Assembly: GCA_050297535.1 (NCBI GenBank)
Contig: JBNKSV010000020.1
Span: 1 to 39,955 of the forward strand
Length of the DNA: 39,955 nt
Direction: 5' to 3'
DNA from: JAAGZL01 sp050297535
Lineage (GTDB): Bacteria; Pseudomonadota; Gammaproteobacteria; Chromatiales; Chromatiaceae
Under the pieces are notes generated by a model, which worked only from the letters and a program-made list of their open reading frames with translations, made no database searches and was not told where the DNA came from. Made by a program: the position numbers and the translations under genes. Shown here piece after piece: positions 27,320 to 35,114 of the stretch; the stretch's first letter is position 1, and each line of letters begins with the position of its first letter.

Positions 27320-27583
27320 TTGCCCTTGCCTTGTTATTTGTGTGCTTGTGTCAAAACAGATGTTATCTACGCGGTACATAATGGGCACGCAGCTGAGCGC
27401 CCCAAGAAACCATTAGGCGCACAACGAACAGCGCCATACGGTTCAGTCATTCCCTTCCTATTACTTATTCGCGCATTCTTGCGTTGATTTAATATCAATC
27501 TTCTTGCCCTGATGGCAGGGCTCATATATGCGCATCCATTTGCGATTATCTGTAGATCAATCTTCTATCCATTATATCTTAAT

Positions 27584-28741
27584 CTATCCGACCTCTCCGG
27601 GGATATATTTAAATGCATCCACTAAACTCAAACCCAAATCAAACCTCTGGTCTGCCAATTCCAAAACCGGCCGGATATCTATAAAAAACTGCTTTAATTC
27701 CTGATCACTGACCTCATCGGTCGCGCCAGCCTGAATCTTTTGTAATAACTCAAGGAATTGACTAGAGGTTTCGTCATCCGATTCCTGCTCCGCTGTTAAA
27801 TCTTCCTGTTCCTGCAACGGCTCACAACCAACGACCCTGTTACCGCCCGATGTCATGGCCTCCTGCAACGCCTCTTCCGCCCGCCCGATCAGACCATAGG
27901 TGCTTAATACCGACCCCATCTCAAATACCGACATGCCTGCGCTAATACTTATTTTTAATGGCTCTCCAGCATACTTAAGGACCATAGCGTCTATATCCTG
28001 GCGAATCCTTTCGATGGCCATGCGGCCACCCACCCGATTGGTAAGAGGCAGTACCAGACCAAACCTAGCCTGGTCTATACGTGCCGCCAGGTCTTCCGTG
28101 CGAATAATATTTTTTATTCTCTTACCAACCTGAAACAGCAGTTGGATGAAGCTCCTGTTGCCCAGCTTATCGAGTAGGTTCTGATAGGCGTCGATCTCCA
28201 GTACGGCCAGGGTAAATTCAATCTTGTGCCTGGTGGCTAAGGTTAGATTGCGCTCTACATGCAGCTGAAAATAGTTCCTTCCGGCCAGCCCGCTTATAGG
28301 GTCTAGTTCGGTATCACGTTCCAGCCGCATGATTTGCTGCTGATAATTCACGTATGCCGCGACTCGTCCCCGCAACACCGATTCCGCAAACGGCTTGCGC
28401 ACAAAATCCGTGGCGCCTTCCGCCAGGAGTTGCTCCTTCAGCTCTTCCGTATCCTCTTCGGCCGAGACCACAATGACGGGCAGATTAAGCAGCCTGGGGG
28501 AGCCGTCTTCCCGCAACTGTTTAAGAAACTGGCGCCCTCCGATACCGGGCATCTGCAGGTCGCAGAAGACCAGGGAAATGTCTTCCTCCGCATGTAACAG
28601 CGCCAAGGCGGATTCAGCATCCTCGGAGGCATGCACCAGATACTCTTCTCCAAGTATCTTGCTGATACTCCAGCGCACCACCTTGGAGTCATCCACCACC
28701 AGGATCTGCGGCTTGCTCGGCCTGAGAAATTCGATAACCAT
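27584..28741 (-). CDS. response regulator with degenerate GGDEF output domain
   Basis: A 385-residue protein. The receiver domain (about 12-130) has the acidic pair in VVDDSK, phospho-acceptor Asp61 (VFCDLQMPG) and Lys116 (VRKPF). A GGDEF-fold domain (about 160-310, ELDPISGLAGRNYF) follows, but the catalytic motif is replaced: RIDQARFGLVLP stands where ARxGGDEF would be. It should therefore not make c-di-GMP and may bind GTP or c-di-GMP, or act through protein contact. The C-terminal about 70 residues are acidic and unassigned. The start is placed at 28741; the open frame continues upstream without a sensible domain. It lies 195 bp downstream of nothing co-oriented and upstream of the diguanylate cyclase gene. 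Confidence 0.88.
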   Translation of the reverse strand: MVIEFLRPSKPQILVVDDSKVVRWSISKILGEEYLVHASEDAESALALLHAEEDISLVFCDLQMPGIGGRQFLKQLREDGSPRLLNLPVIVVSAEEDTEELKEQLLAEGATDFVRKPFAESVLRGRVAAYVNYQQQIMRLERDTELDPISGLAGRNYFQLHVERNLTLATRHKIEFTLAVLEIDAYQNLLDKLGNRSFIQLLFQVGKRIKNIIRTEDLAARIDQARFGLVLPLTNRVGGRMAIERIRQDIDAMVLKYAGEPLKISISAGMSVFEMGSVLSTYGLIGRAEEALQEAMTSGGNRVVGCEPLQEQEDLTAEQESDDETSSQFLELLQKIQAGATDEVSDQELKQFFIDIRPVLELADQRFDLGLSLVDAFKYIPGEVG

Positions 28742-28816
28742 CTTCTGCACTCCCCAATAAAGGACTTTGCATCGCTTTTTCAGCAGCTTACTACAAAGGG
28801 CAAGCACTGCAAGCAT

Positions 28817-28825
28817 TGCTATACT
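28817..28825 (+). promoter_or_regulatory. candidate extended -10 promoter for the small lipoprotein gene
   Basis: TGCTATACT at 28817-28825 is an extended -10 element (TGn-TATACT, 5 of 6). It sits 33 bp before the ATG at 28859, in the 117-bp divergent gap. Confidence 0.4.
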
Positions 28826-28858
28826 GTTATCAGGAATATCACCCCGCACAGAGGCAAT

Positions 28859-29071
28859 ATGCAAAACTGGAAAATATATTTGGCCTTATCCATCCTGCTG
28901 TTCATGGCAGGGTGTTCAGATAAACCCAGCGCTCAGACCCAGGCCAAAACGGAGAACGATCACATCTGGAAGGAACAGACCAAGGCGCTGGACCAAGCCA
29001 AGGAGGTCGAAACGCTGATCATGGAATCCGCACAGCAAAGGCAGGAACAGATAGATCAGCAGGCCAGGTAG
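28859..29071 (+). CDS. small lipoprotein of unknown function
   Basis: A 70-residue protein with a clean lipoprotein signal (MQNWKIYLALSILLFMAGC, lipobox FMAGC, Cys19). A short Ser/Gln-rich linker and a charged helical tail rich in Glu, Gln and Lys follow (KALDQAKEVETLIMESAQQR), probably an amphipathic or coiled-coil helix. Asp at +2 is absent (it is Ser), so sorting to the outer membrane is likely. AGAGG precedes the ATG at a good distance. It is divergent from the response regulator gene and convergent with the histidine kinase gene. No family is recognised. Confidence 0.72.
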   Translation: MQNWKIYLALSILLFMAGCSDKPSAQTQAKTENDHIWKEQTKALDQAKEVETLIMESAQQRQEQIDQQAR

Positions 29072-29087
29072 ATTCGCTCTAAGCTAT

Positions 29088-29111
29088 GGGGACACATTTA
29101 AATGCGTCCCC
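29088..29111. repeat. 24-bp palindromic repeat at convergent junction, copy 3
   Basis: GGGGACACATTT followed by AAATGCGTCCCC, one mismatch from a perfect palindrome. It lies in the 50-bp gap between the convergent lipoprotein and histidine kinase genes, like the copies at 18749 and 25220. Confidence 0.75.
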
Positions 29112-29121
29112 TTCACTTCAG

Positions 29122-30597
29122 TCACACCGGAAAAGATACCACTACGCGCAATCCTTGCTCATCCGCCACATCGCTAAGTATCACGTTGGCGGCATGCAGA
29201 TCGGCAATCTGTCTGACGATTGAGAGTCCCAAACCACTCCCCCGCGCCTCGACATTTTCACCGCGTTGGAAACGCTGAAACATCGTCTGCCTTTGCTCTT
29301 CAGGGATACCAGGGCCGTTATCTTCCACCACCAGACTGACGCCGTCGCTATCCTGAAGCAGCTGTACACGTACCCAGCCACCGGGTGGCGAGTAGCGAAT
29401 CCCGTTATCCACCAGATTCCGCACCAGGACACTCAGTGTGGCCTCATCCCCCAGGATATTTACCGGCGCATCCGGACTATCCAGAGAGAGTTCGATCTGC
29501 CTTTCCAGGGCACGCCCACCGATCAAGGCAAGGACACCCATGACCACAGCATGCAAATCTACCTGCCGCTGTAGGATGGTATCTTTATTCAAGGAGTCTG
29601 CCCGCGCCAAGGTAAGCAATTGTTCCAACAGGTGGGTGGCGCGATCGACCCCAGCAATGATCTCATTTAGAAAAACTGCATGTTCCCCGCCCGCGTCGTC
29701 AAGCTGCTTTACTTGCGCCTGGGTCTTGAGGGCCGCCAGGGGCGTACGCAATTCATGGGCTGCATTGGCGGTAAAACGGCGTTCGTTTTCCAACGCCCGG
29801 TGCACCCGTCCAAACAGGCGGTTTAGCGAATCCACTATAGGAGTAACTTCCCCAGGCACATCATCCATGGAGATCGGCTGCAGTGATCCCGGGTCTCTCT
29901 TCTCCACCGTTCCCGCGACCAGATTAAGCGGTCGCAGGCCCTTACCGACGATAACCCAGATAATCAAACCCAGAACTGGTAATGACAAGAACATGGGCCA
30001 CAGGCTGTTGACCAAAATATTGGTCACTGTTTCCTGGCGCACGGCCATACGTTCACCCACATGCACGCGCAGACTGGACTCTTCCAGATAAAATCCAAAC
30101 ACCCGCCAACCTTCTTCTCCTGCCCCCAGGTCATAAAAGCCTTCGGCCTCTAAATGAAAGGGTGGCGCATTGGGAGAACGCAACATTGGCCTATCATCGC
30201 CATAACTTACCAGGAATGAGATCTTGGATTCGTATTTGTGCCCAGGAGCATCCTTACTGGATAGCAGAGTAAGGTAATCCTCCCGCTTCTTCGGATTGGT
30301 CTCCTTGCCATACTCGACCACCAGTTGCGTCAGCAGCGGTGAACGCCACAGGGCCTTTTCTCCCAATTCTGAGACCAAACGTTGCAGGACTTCCCGTCGC
30401 TCAGTCTCTTCATCCGCCTCATGGAGGAGCAAGGTAGCCAGCACCCGCGCCTCCTGGGCCAGGGTGGCATCGAACACCTCCTCCACCTCCGACTGAGCCG
30501 CCTGATATGCGAATAAAAGAACGACACCCCATAGCACAGCAACCGCCGTAATCAGGCCGATGAGAAGTCTTTTTCGTATGGTAGAACCAGCGCTCAT
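29122..30597 (-). CDS. sensor histidine kinase, QseC/PmrB-like
   Basis: A 491-residue membrane kinase. Two membrane helices (about 10-32 and 197-218) flank a periplasmic domain of about 165 residues. HAMP linker (GKGLRPLNLVAGTVEKRDPG), then HisKA with His281 in FTANAAHELRTPLAAL, then the HATPase core with N box (LVRNLVDNGIRYSPPGG), G1 (VEDNGPGIPEE), F (FQRFQRG) and G2 (GSGLGLSIV). The overall layout is that of QseC/PmrB. It starts three bases after the response regulator stop and closes the eight-gene operon. The periplasmic ligand is unknown. Confidence 0.94.
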   Translation of the reverse strand: MSAGSTIRKRLLIGLITAVAVLWGVVLLFAYQAAQSEVEEVFDATLAQEARVLATLLLHEADEETERREVLQRLVSELGEKALWRSPLLTQLVVEYGKETNPKKREDYLTLLSSKDAPGHKYESKISFLVSYGDDRPMLRSPNAPPFHLEAEGFYDLGAGEEGWRVFGFYLEESSLRVHVGERMAVRQETVTNILVNSLWPMFLSLPVLGLIIWVIVGKGLRPLNLVAGTVEKRDPGSLQPISMDDVPGEVTPIVDSLNRLFGRVHRALENERRFTANAAHELRTPLAALKTQAQVKQLDDAGGEHAVFLNEIIAGVDRATHLLEQLLTLARADSLNKDTILQRQVDLHAVVMGVLALIGGRALERQIELSLDSPDAPVNILGDEATLSVLVRNLVDNGIRYSPPGGWVRVQLLQDSDGVSLVVEDNGPGIPEEQRQTMFQRFQRGENVEARGSGLGLSIVRQIADLHAANVILSDVADEQGLRVVVSFPV

Positions 30598-30600
30598 TTG

Positions 30601-31275
30601 TTATTGGTTAGATTTGTATTTTGGAATAGTGTAGCCGACACCGCGTATGGTACGGATCAACTCTTTACCGAATTTCTTACGCAGGTGATGGATGTACACC
30701 TCCATGGCATTGCTCTCAACCCCATCTTCCCAGCCATACAACGCCCCTTCCAACTGATCGCGGGAGAGGATGCGCCCTCTATTATTCAACAAGGTCTCCA
30801 ACACCGCATACTCATTACTGCCTAGCGAGACAAGTTCACCATTCTGATAAACGGTACGTGCGGCTGGATCTACAGAAAGCTCCCCATGTTGAATAACCGC
30901 TATCGCACGCCCCTCGCGTCGGCGGGTGATGGAGCGTAACCGCGCCGCCACCTCCATCAGGTCGAACGGTTTGACCACATAGTCATCCGCCCCCTGGTCC
31001 AGGCCTGCGATCCGATCATCCACCGCGTCTCGCGCGGTCAGCACCAGTACCGGAATATCATTATTGGCGGCACGCAGTTTCCGCAACACCTCCAGGCCAT
31101 CCTGACGTGGCAGGCCAAGGTCCAGGATCAGGGCGTCCAGGCGCTCTATGGTAGCCAATGCCTGCTCGGCAGCAACTCCATCCCGCACCCAGTCCACCGT
31201 AAAGCCCAACTTCTGCAGTCCGGCGGCAAGCCCGTCTCCCAGTAATTGATCATCTTCCGCCAATAAAACACGCAT
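30601..31275 (-). CDS. OmpR-family response regulator, QseB/PmrA-like
   Basis: A 224-residue DNA-binding regulator. The receiver has the acidic pair in LLAEDDQLLGDG, phospho-acceptor Asp52 (LILDLGLP) and Lys102 (YVVKPF). The winged-helix domain (about 128-220) has the recognition part SNAMEVYIHHLRKKFG and wing TIRGVGYTIP. The sequence is very close in pattern to E. coli QseB (EDDxLxGDGL, ESNAMEVxxHHLRxK). QseB/PmrA proteins bind CTTAAT-type direct repeats, and one such site lies upstream of this operon at 35828-35844. It starts two bases after the TPR gene stop. Confidence 0.94.
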   Translation of the reverse strand: MRVLLAEDDQLLGDGLAAGLQKLGFTVDWVRDGVAAEQALATIERLDALILDLGLPRQDGLEVLRKLRAANNDIPVLVLTARDAVDDRIAGLDQGADDYVVKPFDLMEVAARLRSITRRREGRAIAVIQHGELSVDPAARTVYQNGELVSLGSNEYAVLETLLNNRGRILSRDQLEGALYGWEDGVESNAMEVYIHHLRKKFGKELIRTIRGVGYTIPKYKSNQ

Positions 31276-31277
31276 AG

Positions 31278-31928
31278 TTATTTCTGCATCTTCCTCGCTT
31301 CCGCCATGGCCATGCGGATCTCCTCTCTACGACCCGCATCAAACACCGGACGATCACGCAGGGGGGCGGCGGCCAGGGCCTTTTCAAATGATCTTATGGC
31401 GCCCGCGTAATCCTTCTGATTCAGCAAAAAATCACCATAAAAATAGTTCTGATCGATGCCGTTCGGATTCATTTGCAACGCCTTGGTAAGATAGGCGCGC
31501 GCCTTCTTGTCACTACCGAATGCCAACGGCCATCCCGGTACCTGATAGTACAGGCTGCCCAAAGAGGTGTATACAGATCCGTCCAGGGCGTTGGCATCAA
31601 TCTTCTGGGCCTCGAGCAGCAAATCCCTCGCCTTGGTCACCAGATTCACCGCGTTTAGTTTACTGACACCACGCATCTCTCCGGCGGTGCTGGCCAGGAT
31701 GATGGCCTCCCAGATCAGAGGTTCCGCCTGACCTTTGTTGGCACTGGTTATCTTTTCGGCCTTTTGCACCAACCTCTCGAAGGCATCTTTGCGTTGCGCC
31801 TTGGGTGTCTGATATTTGGTTATAGCCCACTCTTTACTCAACTCCTGCAACTCAGGGGTCATTTGCGCCCACAAGGGGGTGGCGAACATAAAACATAGTA
31901 CGGCGGTAATCAGGGTCTTGAAGTTCAT
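31278..31928 (-). CDS. exported TPR protein, TatT-like
   Basis: A 216-residue protein with a signal peptide (MNFKTLITAVLCFMFATPLWA). It is helical throughout, with TPR-like units: LTKALQMNPNGIDQNYFYG and DYAGAIRSFEKALAAAP. The pattern of a fixed SLGSLYYQVPGWPLAFGSDKKA segment before the repeats resembles TatT, the periplasmic TPR component associated with TRAP transporters. No transporter genes are nearby, so here it may hold another periplasmic or membrane partner. Its ATG overlaps the SDR stop (ATGA) and it ends two bases before the regulator gene, embedding it in the operon. Confidence 0.82.
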   Translation of the reverse strand: MNFKTLITAVLCFMFATPLWAQMTPELQELSKEWAITKYQTPKAQRKDAFERLVQKAEKITSANKGQAEPLIWEAIILASTAGEMRGVSKLNAVNLVTKARDLLLEAQKIDANALDGSVYTSLGSLYYQVPGWPLAFGSDKKARAYLTKALQMNPNGIDQNYFYGDFLLNQKDYAGAIRSFEKALAAAPLRDRPVFDAGRREEIRMAMAEARKMQK

Positions 31929-32731
31929 TGGATTTCTCCTCTGGCAAATGGTGACATCTTGATGTTTTGCTTATACAGGGCCTTATCCACCAGGCGTGGC
32001 AACAAGGCGTTGATACGGACAAACAGGGACTCTGGAAAACCGAGATAGAGCTCCTTACGTCCGCTGACGATGCTATCGACGATACGCGCCGCAACCCATG
32101 ACGGCTCGTCCATATTCATCTTTACCTCCTGCGCCATCTGATAGACGGCGCCGGAATTCAGCTTGGTCTTAACCGCCCGGGGCGCCACATAGGTAACCCC
32201 GATATCGGTGTCGGCAAGTTCCCGGCGCAGCGCCTCGGTAAAACCGCGCAAGCCGAATTTGCTGGCCGAATAGGCGGCAAACCAGGCAAAGGCGATGGAT
32301 CCAAAGGTAGAACCGATATTGACGATGCGACCCCGGCCTTGCTCAAGCATGTACGGAAGTACGCGCCGGGTGATCAACATGGGCGCTATGGTATTCAACC
32401 GCATGATACGTTCCAGGACAGCAGGATCCTCCTCGGCGAAGGGGCGAAAACTCTGTTGCCCGGCGTTGTTGATCAACATATCGACACCGCCCATCTCCTT
32501 GATCGCCTGATCCACGGCAGCATCACGCTGCTGACCGTCCAGCAGGTCCGCCTCTATCACCAGACTGCAACCACCTTCGGAATGGATCTCGTTTGACAGC
32601 TCTTGCAAAGCGGTCCGGTTGCGACCCAACAGGGCGATAATCGCCCCCTCCGCCGCCAGGGCCTTGGCGGTCTCAGCGCCAATGCCGCCCGCCGCACCGG
32701 TCAGAATGATTTTTACAGCTTCAAGTTTCAT
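31925..32731 (-). CDS. short-chain dehydrogenase/reductase of the acyl-ligase operon
   Basis: A 268-residue classical SDR starting MKLEAVKIILTGAAGGIG: Rossmann motif TGAAGGIG about 11-18, NNAGQQS, catalytic Ser in NIGSTFGS and the YSASK pair. The Arg in LGRNRTAL favours NADP(H). The C-terminus (LFVRINALLPRLVDKAL) is hydrophobic and basic, suggesting membrane association as in reductases of lipid-like substrates. ATG 32731 overlaps the stop of the small membrane protein (ATGA); the frame is open upstream, but that overlaps the neighbour and lacks homology. Substrate unknown, inferred to be a fatty-acyl product of this operon. Confidence 0.92.
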   Translation of the reverse strand: MKLEAVKIILTGAAGGIGAETAKALAAEGAIIALLGRNRTALQELSNEIHSEGGCSLVIEADLLDGQQRDAAVDQAIKEMGGVDMLINNAGQQSFRPFAEEDPAVLERIMRLNTIAPMLITRRVLPYMLEQGRGRIVNIGSTFGSIAFAWFAAYSASKFGLRGFTEALRRELADTDIGVTYVAPRAVKTKLNSGAVYQMAQEVKMNMDEPSWVAARIVDSIVSGRKELYLGFPESLFVRINALLPRLVDKALYKQNIKMSPFARGEIQ

Positions 32732-32922
32732 CTCCACTCTCCTTCCTGCTCCGCTATGGAGCTGTACCTCCTGCCCATGGCCGCCAGAACCGCCCCACCC
32801 ATAGCCAGAGAGCCAAACATGAGCAGATTTTTTAGCATCTGCCAAAACGCATATCCCATACCCCAATACAAGCCCGGATCGACGTAGGCCAAGGGATTGG
32901 AAACATGGGTGTAAATATCCAT
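32728..32922 (-). CDS. small single-pass membrane protein of the operon
   Basis: A 64-residue protein (MDIYTHVSNPLAYVDPGLYW start) with one hydrophobic helix, about residues 29-48 (MLKNLLMFGSLAMGGAVLAA), and a short charged tail. A strong AGGAGG lies eight bases before the ATG at 32922; a GTG one codon upstream is the alternative. It starts 18 bp after the oxidase gene, and its stop overlaps the SDR start (ATGA). Its position and ribosome binding site argue that it is real. No family is recognised; it may anchor one of the soluble enzymes to the membrane. Confidence 0.72.
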   Translation of the reverse strand: MDIYTHVSNPLAYVDPGLYWGMGYAFWQMLKNLLMFGSLAMGGAVLAAMGRRYSSIAEQEGEWR

Positions 32923-32940
32923 CACTGTTCCCTCCTGTAG

Positions 32941-33618
32941 TTAGGCAGCCTTGGAATTCTTGTATGGAATCAAGGGCAAGGCACGGAAGATATCGCCATA
33001 GAGTTTGTAGAAACGCTTGGCGGTATGAATGACAAATTTACGGTCTTCCTCGCCCTCGATGCGGTTTACCACCTTCTGGAAATGGTCCATGTGGGATATG
33101 TCCAGAGAACCGTGACTGTTCAAATAAGTGAAGGCCTCATCCGGCAGTCCCAGGGTGTTCTGGATTTGTTTGGCCGCCTCGCAGGCGATCTTGACGCTGG
33201 TGCCTTCCAACACCAACACCATGCCAAACAGGCCTATCGGATTGCGCCGCTGCACTACGTCATAGGCATAGGCGCACATAAGTTCCGTCGGCATGATAGG
33301 TTCGCCGTTGCGTACCGCCTCGGCATCACCGCCGCACACCTTGATGTCGTTGAGAATCCACTCCTGGTGGCCCAACTCCTCTTCTATGTAATGGGCGATG
33401 GCATCCCGCAACCACTCCGCGGCATGCGGTATCTTGGCGCCGCAAAGCATAAGCAAGGGTGTAGTGTGTTTTACGTGATGATAGGCCTGGGTCAGGAAGG
33501 TGATATAGCTCTCCAGGGAAAGTTCGCCCCGCGCCCCCTGCTGGATAAACGGGATCGAAAGCAACTCCTGGCGTTCCGCCTCGGTTGCCTTGTTCAGTTC
33601 CGTATAAAAGTCGTTCAT
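32941..33618 (-). CDS. heme-oxygenase-like di-iron oxidase (TenA/PqqC/UndA-like fold)
   Basis: A 225-residue all-helical protein of the iron-containing redox enzyme (HDO) type. A full set of candidate metal ligands is visible: Glu81 and His84 in EEELGHQEW, Glu138 in LVLEGTS, and His169, Asp173 and His176 in SHGSLDISHMDHF. The spacing (57 residues from the first to the second Glu, then 35 to Asp173) is close to that of UndA, which oxidatively decarboxylates fatty acids to alkenes. Thiaminase function is unlikely. Its ATG overlaps the stop of the acyl ligase gene (ATGA), which makes a fatty-acyl substrate plausible. The reaction itself is inference. Confidence 0.85.
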   Translation of the reverse strand: MNDFYTELNKATEAERQELLSIPFIQQGARGELSLESYITFLTQAYHHVKHTTPLLMLCGAKIPHAAEWLRDAIAHYIEEELGHQEWILNDIKVCGGDAEAVRNGEPIMPTELMCAYAYDVVQRRNPIGLFGMVLVLEGTSVKIACEAAKQIQNTLGLPDEAFTYLNSHGSLDISHMDHFQKVVNRIEGEEDRKFVIHTAKRFYKLYGDIFRALPLIPYKNSKAA

Positions 33619-35114
33619 GAAACCATCTCCTCTTGGTAAAGTAATTCGATCTGTTGTTGATATGCCTGCTGAATGGCGTCACGGCGGTTGCGACCGGTGC
33701 CGGAAAGCTGTCCGTTCATAGGCGTAAAAGGTTCATTGGCGATCACCCAGCGGGTGACACGCGCATAGTCCGGAAGACCGTTGTTGACCCGGGCGATAGA
33801 TAGGGCCAACTCTTCAGCACTGATACCTGGCGCAGGCACAATAACCGCCGCGTTCCAGGGTCTGGCCTCACCGAATACCGCCGCCTGGACGATGGCCTTC
33901 TCCAGCACCAGTTCCCGCTCCACCCATTCTGGAGAGACGTTGCGTCCGTAGGCGGTGATAAATAGGTTGCGCCGTCTGCCGGTCAGGTAGAGAAAACCGT
34001 CCGCATCGAGACGACCCAGGTCGCCCGTATGCCACCAGCCGTTGTCCAGCTCTGGACCGGAATCGCCCAGATAGCCAGCAAAGAGATTTCCGGATACCAG
34101 CACCTCGCCATCCTCGGCAAAGCGCAGTCGTGTATGCGCCAGAGGACGCCCCACGGAACCCATACGATTGAAAGAGGGTGTATTCACGGTGGTAACCGAT
34201 GCGCATTCAGAGAGACCGTATCCCTCATACACCGGCAGTTGCAGCAGACGCGCCCGTTCCAGCAATTGCGGAGATACCGGCGCGCCGCCCACTGCGGCAA
34301 AACGCAGGGTCTGCGGCGGCTGGGCGCCGCGTTCGATCGCCTCCACCAGTCCTTGCAACATCTGGGGCGTCAGGATTACTGTGGTTGCACCCCGGTCACT
34401 CAAACCTTGCAGCATCTGTTCCGAGTCCAGACCGGCCGCTCCCTTTAGTCCGGTCTCAGCCAAGGATGGCAACAGGGCCGTAGCACCGATCCACAGAGAT
34501 ACATAGAGTCCGGCGATATTCTCTAGCAGCACCGCCAGCGGCATGAGGGTAAGATGGCGGTCGTTACTGCTGACCTCCAAGGCAACGGCCAGAGACTCCA
34601 CCACCTGTTCGATCCGTTCCCAGGGCAGCATCACACCCTTGGGTTCTCCGGTAGTCCCAGAGGTATATGTAACCTTGGCTATGTCTGGCGGCATGGCCTT
34701 GCCATTACCGCCTGTATCCAGCAACGCGATCTCCCGATCCATAACCGAAATGTGGTCCCATGATTCCGCAACCGCATCTGATGCCCGCGCCAGAAATATT
34801 TCCGGGTTATCACTGAGTACCATCTGCACATCGGCATGCTTCAGGCAGTGCCGTACCTGCTGGGGAGAGAAGAATTGGGGAATGGGCACCAGGGTGATAC
34901 CGGCGGAGAGCGCCGCCAAATCCAGCAACGCCCAGATGGGTCCATTGTCCAGATCTAATGCGAGGGTAGTGATATTCATCTCCCTCAACCTCTGTGCCAA
35001 CCATTGCACCTCGGGTAGCAATCCCTGGAAGTCCAACTCACAGCCATTTCCAGAGAACGCCAAGGCATGGGGCCTGACATTGGCATGGGCGGCTATGCGC
35101 TCAAACAGTTTCAT
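33615..35114 (-). CDS. acyl-adenylating enzyme (AMP-dependent ligase, long-chain acyl-CoA synthetase-like)
   Basis: A 499-residue ANL-superfamily ligase. The P-loop TYTSGTTGEPKG lies at about 149-160, the A5 segment YEGYGLSECASVTTVNT gives substrate and adenylate contacts, and A7/A8 are GWWHTGDLG and LTGRRRNLFITAYGRNVSPEWVE. The A10 region reads NGQLSGTGRNRRD, so Arg475 stands where acyl-CoA synthetases usually have the catalytic lysine (TLK-type motif). It activates a carboxylic acid, probably a fatty acid, as acyl-AMP; the final acceptor is uncertain. It overlaps both neighbours by ATGA, with the T_hemolysin-family gene before and the oxidase gene after. Confidence 0.92.
   Translation of the reverse strand: MKLFERIAAHANVRPHALAFSGNGCELDFQGLLPEVQWLAQRLREMNITTLALDLDNGPIWALLDLAALSAGITLVPIPQFFSPQQVRHCLKHADVQMVLSDNPEIFLARASDAVAESWDHISVMDREIALLDTGGNGKAMPPDIAKVTYTSGTTGEPKGVMLPWERIEQVVESLAVALEVSSNDRHLTLMPLAVLLENIAGLYVSLWIGATALLPSLAETGLKGAAGLDSEQMLQGLSDRGATTVILTPQMLQGLVEAIERGAQPPQTLRFAAVGGAPVSPQLLERARLLQLPVYEGYGLSECASVTTVNTPSFNRMGSVGRPLAHTRLRFAEDGEVLVSGNLFAGYLGDSGPELDNGWWHTGDLGRLDADGFLYLTGRRRNLFITAYGRNVSPEWVERELVLEKAIVQAAVFGEARPWNAAVIVPAPGISAEELALSIARVNNGLPDYARVTRWVIANEPFTPMNGQLSGTGRNRRDAIQQAYQQQIELLYQEEMVS

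Noticed and set aside
27506..27521. Hairpin GCCCTG-ATGG-CAGGGC downstream of the response regulator gene as a terminator
   Set aside because: Stem is perfect but no T-run follows on either strand, so I do not call a terminator.
32941..33618. Annotation of the oxidase as thiaminase II (TenA) or PqqC
   Set aside because: Metal-ligand pattern and acyl-ligase context fit HDO oxidases; no thiamine or PQQ genes are nearby.
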